A stretch of DNA of 64,000 nt from Acetobacter cibinongensis (GTDB taxonomy: Bacteria; Pseudomonadota; Alphaproteobacteria; Acetobacterales; Acetobacteraceae), in the NCBI RefSeq assembly GCF_000963925.1, contig NZ_BAMV01000003.1, forward strand, positions 99,604-163,603. The letters run 5' to 3'. Position 1 is the first letter of the stretch, and each line of letters begins with the position of its first letter. The position numbers and the translations under genes are program-made. The notes under the pieces are model-generated. The model was not told the DNA's origin and did no database searches. It saw only the letters and a program-made list of their open reading frames with translations. This document shows, one piece after another, positions 1-8,913 of this stretch.

Positions 1-332
1 TGCTCAACCCAGCGGCGGCTTTTGCCCAGTTCCTCAATTTCTCCGTGCATATCCACGCGGCACAGGCGACCATCATCGCCACCGGTTAAAAAGCCCTGTG
101 GGTCTGTATCTGGCGTAATGCACAGGGTTGCGCCGTCGTGCACGGCGTAAGTGCGCCAGCTTGCGGTATCGGTCAGGTCTCCCCGGTGGGCGATAATGAC
201 ATCGCCTTCCGCAGTAGTGAAGGCAAAGCGCTGGTTATCGCGGGATGCAGCACAACCGGTGATGTGCCCTTCCACCACACGAAAAGCACCGCGTTTTTCA
301 ATAAGGCCACGCATGGTCTGGTTTTCGGTCAT
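1..332 (-). CDS. WD40-repeat-type protein, N-terminal part, cut by window edge
   Basis: An open reading frame starts with ATG at 332 and runs off the left edge, so about 110 N-terminal residues are visible and the C-terminus is missing. The start overlaps the stop of the upstream GTPase gene in an ATGA arrangement, implying translational coupling. The visible protein starts MTENQTMRG and has short beta-strand-like units ending in G-D-x-G-R-L-C-R-V-D, the pattern of WD40/beta-propeller blades. A WD40 protein next to a CobW-type GTPase is a pairing I recall from alphaproteobacteria. The function is unknown and the family call rests on a fragment. Confidence 0.6.
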   Translation of the reverse strand, partial: MTENQTMRGLIEKRGAFRVVEGHITGCAASRDNQRFAFTTAEGDVIIAHRGDLTDTASWRTYAVHDGATLCITPDTDPQGFLTGGDDGRLCRVDMHGEIEELGKSRRWVE

Positions 333-1318
333 GCTACGGCACAGCTTTCAAACCCACGGCGGAGTTGAGGGCGGTTCAGGTTACGGCCAATAAACACAAG
401 GCGGGACTCACGGGCCTCACCGTCTTTCCAAGGCCCAATTGCGTTGCCATCCGCCATCATATGCACGGCCTGAAATGCAAAGCGTTCCGGCTCACCTTCA
501 AAATTCAGGATCCCTTTGGTGCGCAGCATGTCCGCCCCTTTTTCCTGCAACAGTGCGCTAATCCACATTTGGAAGCGCCCGGCATCCAGCGGGGTTTTCA
601 CAACAAGGGAAACACTGTTGATGTCTTCTTCGTGCTGGTGGTCCGGGTTTTCAAGGAAGTTGGGCATGTTTTCCAGCACGCGCTGGAGATCAAACCCGCC
701 CTGATCCATCACATCAGTCAGCTTCACATTGCCTTTGCGGGCACGGTGGATGGGCGCAAAGGCGTTGATGGCGCGCAGGGCGGCTTCCACTTCTGCCAGT
801 TTGGCATCATCTACCAGATCCGTCTTGTTCAGGATCATGACATCCGCAAATGCAATCTGCTGGTGAGCTTCCGGGCTTTCTTTCAGGGTCTGTTGGATGT
901 TCAGGGCATCCACCACCGTTACAACAGCGTCCAGCCGGGTTTTGGCGCGTACTTCTTCATCCGCAAAGAAGGTCTGCGCTACGGGGGCGGGGTCTGCCAG
1001 CCCGGTGGTTTCAATAATAATGCCGTCAAACTTGCCACGGCGCTTCATCAACCCACCCAGAATGCGGATGAGGTCACCCCGCACGGTGCAGCAGATGCAG
1101 CCATTGTTCATTTCGAACACTTCTTCATCGGCATCAACCACTAGGTCGTTATCAACGCCCAGCTCACCATACTCGTTAATAACAACCGCATATTTGCGGC
1201 CATGCTCGGCGGTCAGAATATGGTTGAGCAGGGTGGTTTTGCCTGCGCCCAGAAAGCCGGTGAGCACGGTAACGGGAACAAGACCGTCCGACTGCGCGGG
1301 GGATGTGGGATCGGACAT
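329..1318 (-). CDS. CobW/COG0523-family GTP-binding metallochaperone
   Basis: A G3E-class P-loop GTPase of 329 residues, the family that delivers or traffics metals such as zinc or cobalt to target proteins in the cytoplasm. Visible motifs are the Walker A loop GFLGAGKTTL (about residues 21-30), the metal-binding CxCC motif as CICC (about 74-77), ETTGLADP as the Walker B/switch region, NKTD as the guanine-specificity motif, and a CobW C-terminal domain ending in IGRNLNRPQLRRGF. The frame is open upstream to 1408, but the ATG at 1318 begins the normal family N-terminus. The gene overlaps the downstream WD40-type gene by four bases. Which metal it handles cannot be told; no Zur-type operator was recognised upstream. 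Confidence 0.9.
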   Translation of the reverse strand: MSDPTSPAQSDGLVPVTVLTGFLGAGKTTLLNHILTAEHGRKYAVVINEYGELGVDNDLVVDADEEVFEMNNGCICCTVRGDLIRILGGLMKRRGKFDGIIIETTGLADPAPVAQTFFADEEVRAKTRLDAVVTVVDALNIQQTLKESPEAHQQIAFADVMILNKTDLVDDAKLAEVEAALRAINAFAPIHRARKGNVKLTDVMDQGGFDLQRVLENMPNFLENPDHQHEEDINSVSLVVKTPLDAGRFQMWISALLQEKGADMLRTKGILNFEGEPERFAFQAVHMMADGNAIGPWKDGEARESRLVFIGRNLNRPQLRRGFESCAVA

Positions 1319-1453
1319 GAGGGTATGGCTCCGGTATGAACGTGGAAAGGTGCACTCACATATAAGGCGTGGGCCAGTTTGATGCCAGAGAGCATGAGAG
1401 AAAGCCAAATATTACATCAGGTCAATGAGATGGAAATGATTTGATACTGTGTT

Positions 1454-1469
1454 ATAACAAAGTTGTTAT
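1454..1469. promoter_or_regulatory. Perfect 7-2-7 palindrome upstream of the first Hint gene
   Basis: The arms ATAACAA and TTGTTAT are separated by AG, about 100 bases upstream of the Hint-domain gene and in the divergent gap before the CobW gene. The size and symmetry suit an operator for a dimeric regulator. No regulator family was identified from it, and AT-rich palindromes also arise by chance. Confidence 0.35.
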
Positions 1470-1568
1470 GAGGCCGAGAAAGATCGGGTCTTCAGTCGAA
1501 AATTAAAATATTTGTTAATAACTCTCTGTCTTTTATTCGAACCGAATTGTTAAAAAGGATTCGACGAG

Positions 1569-3404
1569 ATGACAGCGTATGTCTCCCCTTCCGGCGTCAC
1601 GTACACGATCACACCTTCTTTCTTGGGTAGTACGGTCACGATCACTGATCCAGACGGTTCCACCACCGATCTGGGTTATATTCTCGGTTCGAAAATCTTA
1701 ACGACTGATGGAGGCACGCTCTCCATCATTTCTCTGCTGGGCTTGGGCGGAGGTAATTATGTTATTCCGCCCACCATTAGTGGCAATGTAACAACCCTGG
1801 TGGCGCTTTTGAGCGGGGCGACAATTTATGTAGGCGGCACGGCCAGCATTAATACAGCGGCCTCCGTCCTGTCAGGGGCAACTGTTAATGTTAATGGTGG
1901 TTCAGCCACTGTTGGGAATAACATTATTGCCGGTGCTCTGTCCGGCCTGACCGTAAACCTGACAAATGGTGGCACATTTAGTAATGGCTCCGGCCTCATT
2001 GCTTTGCTGAATGGTACGACCATTACGTTTGGCAAAGGAGGCGGCACCTTTATTGCCAATGCCGGGGGCACGCTCCTGAATCTGTCTGGTACAACAATCA
2101 GCGGGTTTGATAGCGCGAAAGATTATATCAAATTCGAAAATCTGTCAGATCAGCCTAATTATTACCAGATTGCCACAACAACACTTGGTACAGGTCAGAG
2201 TATTACGGTTTATAACGCCAGCAAAAATGTAATCGCCACCATAAACGTCGGTGGTCAGTCCTTTACAACAGGCACGTACTCAGCCACCGGGGTAGGGCCG
2301 CTTACCGTTTCCAGCGATGGTACGTCTCTTAGCCTTGAGGCTACGCCAGCCGTCTGCTTTGTGCAGGGTAGTCTTCTCCGCACACCGGAGGGAGACCGTC
2401 CGGTGGAAGATCTGGCGATTGGAGACACGCTCGTCACCTTTGAAAACGGCGTGGAAGCACAGCAGGTTGTGACCTGGGTTGGCTCCCGTCAGGCAACAGT
2501 CAGGCCGGAGCTGTTTGATGACCGGGCAGGCTATGCAGTCAGAATTCGTAAAAATGCTATTGGGCACGGCTTGCCGTATGAAGACCTGCTGGTAACAGCC
2601 GAGCACTGCCTGCTGTTCAAGGGCAAGTTTGTGCCTGTTCGTATGCTGGTCAATGGCTCCTCCATTTTTTACGATAAGAGCCTTCAGCACTACACCTATT
2701 ACCATGTTGAGACGGAGCAGCACGCCGTCATTATCGCCAACGGCCTTCAGACCGAAAGCTATATGGATACAGGTAACCGGCGGACATTTACGCAGCATGG
2801 GACCTGTGCACGGCTTCCATCAACCAGCCATAAAACATGGGAGCAGGATGCCGCCGCGCCATTGGCCACAGATCAGCTTTTTGTAGAGCCTGTTTTCCGT
2901 GCATTACAGAAAAGGGCTGCTGCGCTGGGCCTGGGGGAGGAGAAGGCACCGCAGGATCTGACGCATGATGCTGATATTCATCTTGTGACACACACAGGAA
3001 AGATCATTCGGTGCCTGCGCAAACAGGGGAGCAGAGTTGTGTTTGCGCTGCCAGCAGAGGTGCAGCAGGTCTGGCTGGTGTCACGTTACAGTCGCCCGGC
3101 CGATGTTTTGGGAGCGTTTGTGGATGACCGGCGGCAACTGGGGGTACTGGTGGGTGGGCTTCAGCTTTGCGACAAGGCTGGGCACATTACCCCTCTTACA
3201 GACGTACTGACCGCCAAAGACCAGATTGGTTGGCACGGGTGTGAGGAGGGCGGCCATGCACGTTGGACAACAGGGTGGGCCGAAATTTCTCTCCCCCCCG
3301 CACAGGGGCAGGCGGAAAGGCTGCTGGCACTGGATATTAAGGCTGGCGGCCCTTACCTGATACAGCGTGAGGTAGTTGCAAACCGGGTAAGTGTTGGGAG
3401 CTGA
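1569..3404 (+). CDS. Hint-domain (Hedgehog/intein-like) protein with beta-repeat passenger
   Basis: A 611-residue protein in three parts. Residues 1-262 are a Gly/Thr/Ser-rich beta-repeat passenger with units such as LSGATVNVNGG, without a signal peptide or a hydrophobic start. A Hint domain of the Hint_2 type begins at Cys263 (CFVQGSLLRTPEG) and carries T-A-E-H at 343-346, matching the catalytic Cys and TxxH of Hedgehog and inteins. The last 200 or so residues hold a module, including R-P-A-D-V-L-G-A-F-V-D-D-R-R, that recurs in the second Hint protein of this window. Hint domains cleave their own N-terminal peptide bond through a thioester. The acceptor here is unknown. The start has AAAAAGGA upstream. 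The gene stands alone and converges on the ClC gene with a 20-base gap. Confidence 0.85.
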   Translation: MTAYVSPSGVTYTITPSFLGSTVTITDPDGSTTDLGYILGSKILTTDGGTLSIISLLGLGGGNYVIPPTISGNVTTLVALLSGATIYVGGTASINTAASVLSGATVNVNGGSATVGNNIIAGALSGLTVNLTNGGTFSNGSGLIALLNGTTITFGKGGGTFIANAGGTLLNLSGTTISGFDSAKDYIKFENLSDQPNYYQIATTTLGTGQSITVYNASKNVIATINVGGQSFTTGTYSATGVGPLTVSSDGTSLSLEATPAVCFVQGSLLRTPEGDRPVEDLAIGDTLVTFENGVEAQQVVTWVGSRQATVRPELFDDRAGYAVRIRKNAIGHGLPYEDLLVTAEHCLLFKGKFVPVRMLVNGSSIFYDKSLQHYTYYHVETEQHAVIIANGLQTESYMDTGNRRTFTQHGTCARLPSTSHKTWEQDAAAPLATDQLFVEPVFRALQKRAAALGLGEEKAPQDLTHDADIHLVTHTGKIIRCLRKQGSRVVFALPAEVQQVWLVSRYSRPADVLGAFVDDRRQLGVLVGGLQLCDKAGHITPLTDVLTAKDQIGWHGCEEGGHARWTTGWAEISLPPAQGQAERLLALDIKAGGPYLIQREVVANRVSVGS

Positions 3405-3424
3405 AAGGCCTCAGCCCTCCTCCG

Positions 3425-4798
3425 TTAGCGGGCAGTATCTGTTGCTGTTATCGGGCGGCTGGAGGGCCGGGACTTGGGCGCGGCGGACCGCAGGAATTTC
3501 ACAGCCAAAGCGCCGTAAAGAGCGTGGCTGCATATGGCGCGGGACACACCAAAGGCAAGGAACGCACTGGCCAGAAGCGCCAGTGTAACCTGCTGGTTGT
3601 CACACATTTCCATAACAATAACGGTTGCCGTCAGGGGGGACTGGGTCACTGCGGCAAAATAGGCCACTGTGCCCAGCAGCACTACGGCACCGGGGGTTGT
3701 ATGGGGCAGAAACTGCGCAACCCACCCGCCCATACCTGCTCCAACGGAAAGAGAAGGAGCAAACAGCCCGCCGGGAATACCGGAGCAGTAGGACACAATG
3801 GTAGCAAGGCATTTGAGTACGAAATAAGAAGCGGGGTAGTGGTCTGACCCCATAATGATACCGCGTGCCTGCAAATAGCCAGTGCCGTAGGTCATGCCGC
3901 CGGAAACAAGACCAATGACCGCAAGAACCAGACCACATAGCGCGGCAAAGCTGATGGGGTATTTTGCAACAAAAGACCCTATACGTCCCGGGAGCCCGCG
4001 TGAAATGCGGATGAGCAGGGCGGAGAACAGGCCACCGCTTATACCGCCCACAATGCCACAGGCCAGCACCGCCAGCCAACTGACCCCAACCGGCACCACG
4101 GAATCCGTGTGGCCAAAATAGGTGTAGTTTCCCACTAGAGCTATGGCGGTTACACCGGCCAGCACAACGCAGGTCAGCATGGTGCCACTGGTCCGCTGTT
4201 CATAAGAATGCGCCAGTTCTTCAATGCCAAACACAATCCCTGCCAGAGGGGTATTAAAGGCTGCGGCCACCCCGGCAGCGCCACCCGCTTTGATAAGCGC
4301 GTGCTGGCGCACAGGGTCGTTCACGCCCATGAAGCGCCCGACCGTATGCATGATGGACGCCCCAACCTGAACGGTAGGCCCTTCACGCCCTATGGACGCC
4401 CCGCAGAGCAGGCCAAGGGAAGTGAGGAATATCTTGGCAATGGCAATCTTGAGGGAAAGGACTTTGTCTACAACCCGGAAGTCGTGCAGGTGCATGCAGG
4501 CAATGGCCTGCGGAATACCGCTTCCTTGTGCGCCCTTGAACCATTTACGCGTAATCCATGTGGAAAGGGCCAGCCCACCGGGGGTGACAACCAGCATCAG
4601 CCAAGGGCTGAAGGCAACAATATGGTTGCGCAGGGCAGCGGCCTTGTCTGCCAGTGCTGCAAAACTGACTGCAACAATACCAACAGCAATGGCCCCGGAC
4701 CAGTAGATGAGTTTACGCCGCCAGTTGACGGTACCTGCTTTGGCCTGTTCACGAATGTGACGAAGCTGAGCGGACGCTGCGGTTACGCTGGCCGGCAT
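3425..4798 (-). CDS. ClC-family chloride channel or H+/Cl- exchanger
   Basis: An inner-membrane protein of 457 residues with the ClC selectivity motifs in order: GSGIPQ, GREGPTVQ and PGGLFAPSLSVGAGMGG, all in hydrophobic helices. ClC proteins conduct chloride or exchange it for protons. In acid-producing bacteria such a protein could help in acid tolerance, which is inference. There are no C-terminal CBS domains. The start MPASVTAAS at 4798 is used because the preceding sequence has no better in-frame ATG. It reads in the same direction as the two cation diffusion facilitators, about 220 bases downstream of them, and probably has its own promoter. Confidence 0.93.
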   Translation of the reverse strand: MPASVTAASAQLRHIREQAKAGTVNWRRKLIYWSGAIAVGIVAVSFAALADKAAALRNHIVAFSPWLMLVVTPGGLALSTWITRKWFKGAQGSGIPQAIACMHLHDFRVVDKVLSLKIAIAKIFLTSLGLLCGASIGREGPTVQVGASIMHTVGRFMGVNDPVRQHALIKAGGAAGVAAAFNTPLAGIVFGIEELAHSYEQRTSGTMLTCVVLAGVTAIALVGNYTYFGHTDSVVPVGVSWLAVLACGIVGGISGGLFSALLIRISRGLPGRIGSFVAKYPISFAALCGLVLAVIGLVSGGMTYGTGYLQARGIIMGSDHYPASYFVLKCLATIVSYCSGIPGGLFAPSLSVGAGMGGWVAQFLPHTTPGAVVLLGTVAYFAAVTQSPLTATVIVMEMCDNQQVTLALLASAFLAFGVSRAICSHALYGALAVKFLRSAAPKSRPSSRPITATDTAR

Positions 4799-5016
4799 AT
4801 CAAAATCCTGCTTTTCAAGAAAACACCGCGCCTTTTAGCATGATCTTCTTTGAAGGAAAGAAGAGTGTTCAAAGAAAAAGGCATTTCAAAAACAAACTTT
4901 ATAACACTTTTTTACATGCCGTTTAGGTAACAGCAGGGGCGTGCACGGGCTTTTAGTGCGCCTTTAATCAGACGCAAGGTTGCCGCGTAAGTTCCCGCAT
5001 ATATCGTAAAAAAGCC

Positions 5017-5952
5017 TTAGGTGGACGGTGTTTCAGGTCTTGGCCAGAACACAATGCCCTCATGTTTGGCCATGTTATCCGGTTCAACATGAATATGAAC
5101 CAGCGTATTGCCCATCTGGCGGCGCAGGCCGTGTTCTATCCGGTCACAGATATCGTGCGCTTCTGTCACCGTCATGGCGCCGGGTACAATCAGGTGAAAG
5201 TCCAGAAATGTCATGGCGCCCACAATGCGGGTCCGGATGTCGTGGGCCTCAATGGCGCCACGCCCGTTGTCGGCAATAATATCCCTGATCTGGTCTATGG
5301 TTTCCGGGTCGGGTGCCTGGTCCATCAAGCCTGCAATGGAGTCCCGCATAACACCCCAGCCAACCCGTAGCACGTTCAGGGCAATCAGCCCCGCCAGCAC
5401 GGCATCCAGTCTGGCCCAGCCGGTTAGCGGAATCAGCACCATACCGACCACCAGCCCAGCCCCGGTCCATACGTCCGAGAGCACGTGCTGCCCACCTGCC
5501 ACCAAGGCAGGCGAACGGCGGGCGCGGCCTGCCTGTAACATGGTCAGGCCCCATAACAGGTTAAGAGCCGTAGCCGCGCCATTAAGGGCAATGCCAATAT
5601 ATGGCGCCAGTGTTGGTTGAGGGTGCAGCCAGCCCTCCACGGCTTCCCGCGCAATGACAAAGGCAGTCACCAGCACCAGTGCGCCTTCTGCCACGGCAGA
5701 GAGATATTCGGCTTTGTAGTGGCCGTAGGTGTGGTTGTGGTCTGCGGGGCGCTCTGCAACGCTTAAAGCCCATAAGCCACCAAGAGCGGACACAACGTTA
5801 ATGATGGTCTCAATGGCATCGGAATAGAGCGCAATGCTCCCGCTGCTGACCCACGCGGCATATTTCAGCCCAAGGGCCACAAGGCTGACCAGCAGGCTGC
5901 AAACAGCAATGCCTTTGTTGGTTTTGGGGAGCGGCAGCGACAAAACGGACAA
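5017..5952 (-). CDS. Cation diffusion facilitator (CDF) metal efflux protein
   Basis: A 311-residue CDF transporter that exports divalent metals such as Zn, Fe, Mn or Co from the cytoplasm in exchange for protons. It has six predicted membrane helices; the transmembrane metal site is visible as YSDAIETIINV (about residues 43-53) and HVLSDVWT. A cytoplasmic C-terminal domain contains DFHLIVPGAMTVTEAHDICDRIE and HVEPD. The listed start is a TTG. A second TTG three codons further in (5943) sits better spaced behind AAGGG, so the true start could be either. It follows the His-rich CDF gene by about 70 bases and probably shares its transcript. Confidence 0.9.
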   Translation of the reverse strand: MSVLSLPLPKTNKGIAVCSLLVSLVALGLKYAAWVSSGSIALYSDAIETIINVVSALGGLWALSVAERPADHNHTYGHYKAEYLSAVAEGALVLVTAFVIAREAVEGWLHPQPTLAPYIGIALNGAATALNLLWGLTMLQAGRARRSPALVAGGQHVLSDVWTGAGLVVGMVLIPLTGWARLDAVLAGLIALNVLRVGWGVMRDSIAGLMDQAPDPETIDQIRDIIADNGRGAIEAHDIRTRIVGAMTFLDFHLIVPGAMTVTEAHDICDRIEHGLRRQMGNTLVHIHVEPDNMAKHEGIVFWPRPETPST

Positions 5953-6024
5953 ACCCTTGTGTCAGGGGGAGAACAGGGCAGCCTGTGGCCGGGCTGCCGG
6001 ATACGGACGCAGGTGCTGGGTGTA

Positions 6025-7125
6025 TCAGACCGAGTGCGGGTCTGTCAGGGGGCAGTTTGACACATAAAGCGCGTCTTCAATCTGAATTGTGGGGTGCTGA
6101 ATACCAAATTCAGTCCGCAGGCCATCTGTCGCACGGTGCAGAACGGACGCTGCGTCTGTGCCTTTGCCGTCAGGAGCCGTGTTGACCAGATGGACGGTCA
6201 ATGCCGTCTCGGTCGTGCTCAGCGCCCAGATATGGAGGTCATGAAGGTCCGCAACGCCGGGGAGTGCACGCAGATACGCCTCCACTTTGGCGTAATTGAC
6301 AGAGCGCGGCACGGCATCAAGCGAGAGGTCCAGTGAATCCCGCAGCAGGCCCCATGTGGTCAGAACCACAAGAACGGAAATGGCAAGACTAATGGCAGGG
6401 TCTATCCATGTCAGGCCGGTCAGCAGCACAAGCCCTCCGGCAATCACCACGGCTAAGGATGTCACAGCATCTGAGACCATATGCAAAAACGCCCCACGGA
6501 TATTGAGGTCGTTTTTCTGGCCAGAGGCAAAAAGCAGCGCCGTGCCGCCGTTAACCAGAATACCAATGGCGGCAACAATCATGACGGTTTTGCCTGCCAC
6601 CGGCGTAGGGTCAAACAGCCGCCCGATGGACTCCCACGCCACCCCGCCGGTCACAACCAGAAGAATGACGGCATTGGACAAAGCTGCCAGAATGGAGGAG
6701 CGCCGTAGCCCATAAGTAAACCGCGTGGACGGTGAGCGTTTGGAGAGCACTTCCGCCAGCCAGGCGGCAGCAAGTGCGAGCACGTCAGACAGATTGTGCC
6801 CGGCATCCGCCAGCAATGCGAGAGAGTTTGAGAGCACCCCCCACACGGCCTCGGCAGCCAGATACACAACATTCAGCGTAATGCCGATGGCAAAGGCTTT
6901 GCCGAAGGAGGCTGGCGCGTGAACATGGTGATGCCCGAATCCGTGCGCATGATTGTGCCCGTCATGTGCGTGATCATGATTATGGTCGTGATCATGACCG
7001 TGGTCATCAGTGTGGGAGCACGGAGCAGCCTGAGCATGGTCGTGCGGCGCATCGTGCGTGTGGCCGCCACAGTTTACAGGGGCCGAGCCGTGGGAATGGG
7101 CGTGCTGTGGGGGTGTGTCGGCCAT
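6025..7125 (-). CDS. His-rich CDF metal efflux protein, CzcD/DmeF-like
   Basis: A CDF protein of 366 residues with a histidine-rich N-terminal extension (about residues 1-70, many H-D-H, H-N-H and H-A-H units) that probably buffers or senses metal in the cytoplasm. The membrane part follows, with LLADAGHNLSDVLAL carrying the conserved Asp/His metal ligands and HMVSDAVTSLAV in the later helix. Histidine-rich DmeF/CzcD-like members export Zn, Co or Cd. The ATG at 7125 begins MADTPPQHAH. It is first in a tandem pair with the second CDF gene, so the two may handle different metals or substitute for one another. No metal-responsive regulator is adjacent. Confidence 0.92.
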   Translation of the reverse strand: MADTPPQHAHSHGSAPVNCGGHTHDAPHDHAQAAPCSHTDDHGHDHDHNHDHAHDGHNHAHGFGHHHVHAPASFGKAFAIGITLNVVYLAAEAVWGVLSNSLALLADAGHNLSDVLALAAAWLAEVLSKRSPSTRFTYGLRRSSILAALSNAVILLVVTGGVAWESIGRLFDPTPVAGKTVMIVAAIGILVNGGTALLFASGQKNDLNIRGAFLHMVSDAVTSLAVVIAGGLVLLTGLTWIDPAISLAISVLVVLTTWGLLRDSLDLSLDAVPRSVNYAKVEAYLRALPGVADLHDLHIWALSTTETALTVHLVNTAPDGKGTDAASVLHRATDGLRTEFGIQHPTIQIEDALYVSNCPLTDPHSV

Positions 7126-7250
7126 AAAATCCTGCCTGCTGGAGGGCTGATGTGCCGCTGTGCCGTTGCGCTGAAGTGCTGTCCGGCATAGGGAAGCCCG
7201 GTCTTTCCCGTTATTTTGTCCTGTCTATCACATCTGATAAAGGTCGCGCC

Positions 7251-8909
7251 ATGCTCAGACTGACCGAACTGCGGCTCCCGCTTGATCACGCCCCCAAGGA
7301 CCTAGAGGCGGCTGTTTATGAACGCCTGTCTCTGGCCCCCGGAGCGCTTGAGCAGTTTAGCGTTTTTCGGCGCGGGCATGACGCCCGGCGGCGCAGTGCC
7401 ATTAAGTTGGTCTATACGCTGGATTGCGTGGTGAAGGACGAAGCCGAAGTTCTGGCCCGCTACCGTGCGGACCACCCTGAGGATGTGCACGTTAACCCTA
7501 CGCCAGACATGGTGTGGCAACCCCCTATCACAAATGGGGCCACACTGGCGGGCAGGCCGGGCTATAAACGCCCTGTGGTAATAGGGGCGGGGCCATGCGG
7601 GTTCATGGCGGCCCTCATGCTAGCTCGTATGGGGCTACGGCCGCTTCTGCTGGAGCGTGGCAAGGTGGTGCGTGAGCGGACAGTGGATACGTTTGCGCTG
7701 TGGCGGAAGTCCGAACTGACCCCGGAAAGCAATGTCCAGTTTGGGGAAGGCGGGGCCGGAACATTCTCCGATGGCAAGCTGTATAGCCAGGTGCGTGACC
7801 CGCGGTTTCTGGGGCGTCAGGTGCTTAGGGAGTTTGTGGCGGCAGGTGCGCCGGAAGAAATTCTCTATCTGGCGCATCCGCATATAGGCACTTTCCGGCT
7901 TGTGTCCATGGTCGAGCATATCCGTGCGGAAATTGAAGCCGCCGGAGGGGAATACCGCTTTGGCACCCGTGTTGACGGGCTGGAGCTGGAAGACGGCACC
8001 CGTCGCCTGAAAGGGGTTCGGACCGCAACAGGGGAGGTGATTGAAGCTGACCATGTTGTGCTGGCTGTAGGCCACAGCGCGCGGGACACCTTTACCATGC
8101 TGCACGAAAGCGGCGTGGACATGCAGGCCAAACCCTTTTCCATCGGGGTGCGGATTGAGCACCCTCAGTCCGTTATCGACACGGCGCAGTTTGGCCCCAG
8201 TGCGGGGAATGACCTGCTGGGCGCTGCGGAATACAGGCTGGTGCACCATGCCAGTAACGGGCGGGGCGTGTATTCCTTCTGCATGTGCCCCGGCGGGACC
8301 GTTGTTGCGGCCACGTCTGAAGTCGGGCAGGTGGTGACAAATGGCATGAGCCAGTATTCCCGTGCCGAGCGTAACGCCAATTCAGGCATGGTGGTGGACC
8401 TGCGCCCCGGTGAGGACTACCCGAACGACCCTCTGGCAGGCATTGCGTTCCAGCGGCATTGGGAGCGTCAGGCCTTTATTGCGGGCGGTGGGGATTATCG
8501 CGCCCCGGCCCAGCGGGTGGGGGATTTTCTGGCGGGGCGGCCGTCAACAACGCTCGGGGCGGTTGTGCCGTCCTACAAACCGGGCGTGACACCTACGGAC
8601 CTTTCCACCTGCCTGCCAGATTTTGCAGTTGAAGCCCTGCGGGAAGCGCTCCCGCGTTTTGACCGCAAGCTGAGAGGTTTTGCGATGGAAGATGCCGTGA
8701 TGACCGGCGTTGAAACGCGTACATCCTCACCTCTCCGTCTGCCACGTGGCGCGGATGGCCAGTCCCTCAACACACCCGGTTTGTACCCTGCTGGTGAAGG
8801 GGCAGGATATGCCGGGGGCATTTTATCCGCCGGCATAGACGGCCTGCGTATTGCGGAGGCCGTGGCTCTGAGTATGGCGGGCCAGCCTGTGGAAGGACTG
8901 GGGCTTTAA
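7251..8909 (+). CDS. FAD-dependent oxidoreductase, NAD(FAD)-utilising dehydrogenase family
   Basis: A flavoprotein of 552 residues with an N-terminal domain of about 105 residues before the Rossmann fold. The dinucleotide motif VVIGAGPCGFMAALMLARMG follows at about 109-128, then FGEGGAGTFSDGKLYS, and near the C-terminus GLYPAGEGAGYAGGILSAGIDGL, typical of this dehydrogenase family (COG2509). The reaction and substrate are unknown. The ATG at 7251 was chosen rather than the upstream one at 7152 because homologous N-termini start near MLRLTEL and the extra 33 residues look non-coding. It is divergent from the His-rich CDF gene. Confidence 0.85.
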   Translation: MLRLTELRLPLDHAPKDLEAAVYERLSLAPGALEQFSVFRRGHDARRRSAIKLVYTLDCVVKDEAEVLARYRADHPEDVHVNPTPDMVWQPPITNGATLAGRPGYKRPVVIGAGPCGFMAALMLARMGLRPLLLERGKVVRERTVDTFALWRKSELTPESNVQFGEGGAGTFSDGKLYSQVRDPRFLGRQVLREFVAAGAPEEILYLAHPHIGTFRLVSMVEHIRAEIEAAGGEYRFGTRVDGLELEDGTRRLKGVRTATGEVIEADHVVLAVGHSARDTFTMLHESGVDMQAKPFSIGVRIEHPQSVIDTAQFGPSAGNDLLGAAEYRLVHHASNGRGVYSFCMCPGGTVVAATSEVGQVVTNGMSQYSRAERNANSGMVVDLRPGEDYPNDPLAGIAFQRHWERQAFIAGGGDYRAPAQRVGDFLAGRPSTTLGAVVPSYKPGVTPTDLSTCLPDFAVEALREALPRFDRKLRGFAMEDAVMTGVETRTSSPLRLPRGADGQSLNTPGLYPAGEGAGYAGGILSAGIDGLRIAEAVALSMAGQPVEGLGL

Positions 8910-8913
8910 GCCA

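Noticed and set aside
365..1144. A 259-residue plus-strand frame opposite the CobW gene
   Set aside because: It is a shadow of the CobW coding strand with no recognisable domain; GC-rich genes often leave open frames opposite.
7152..7250. The upstream start for the FAD oxidoreductase
   Set aside because: The 33 extra residues are Cys-rich and unlike any family N-terminus; the ATG at 7251 matches the usual start.
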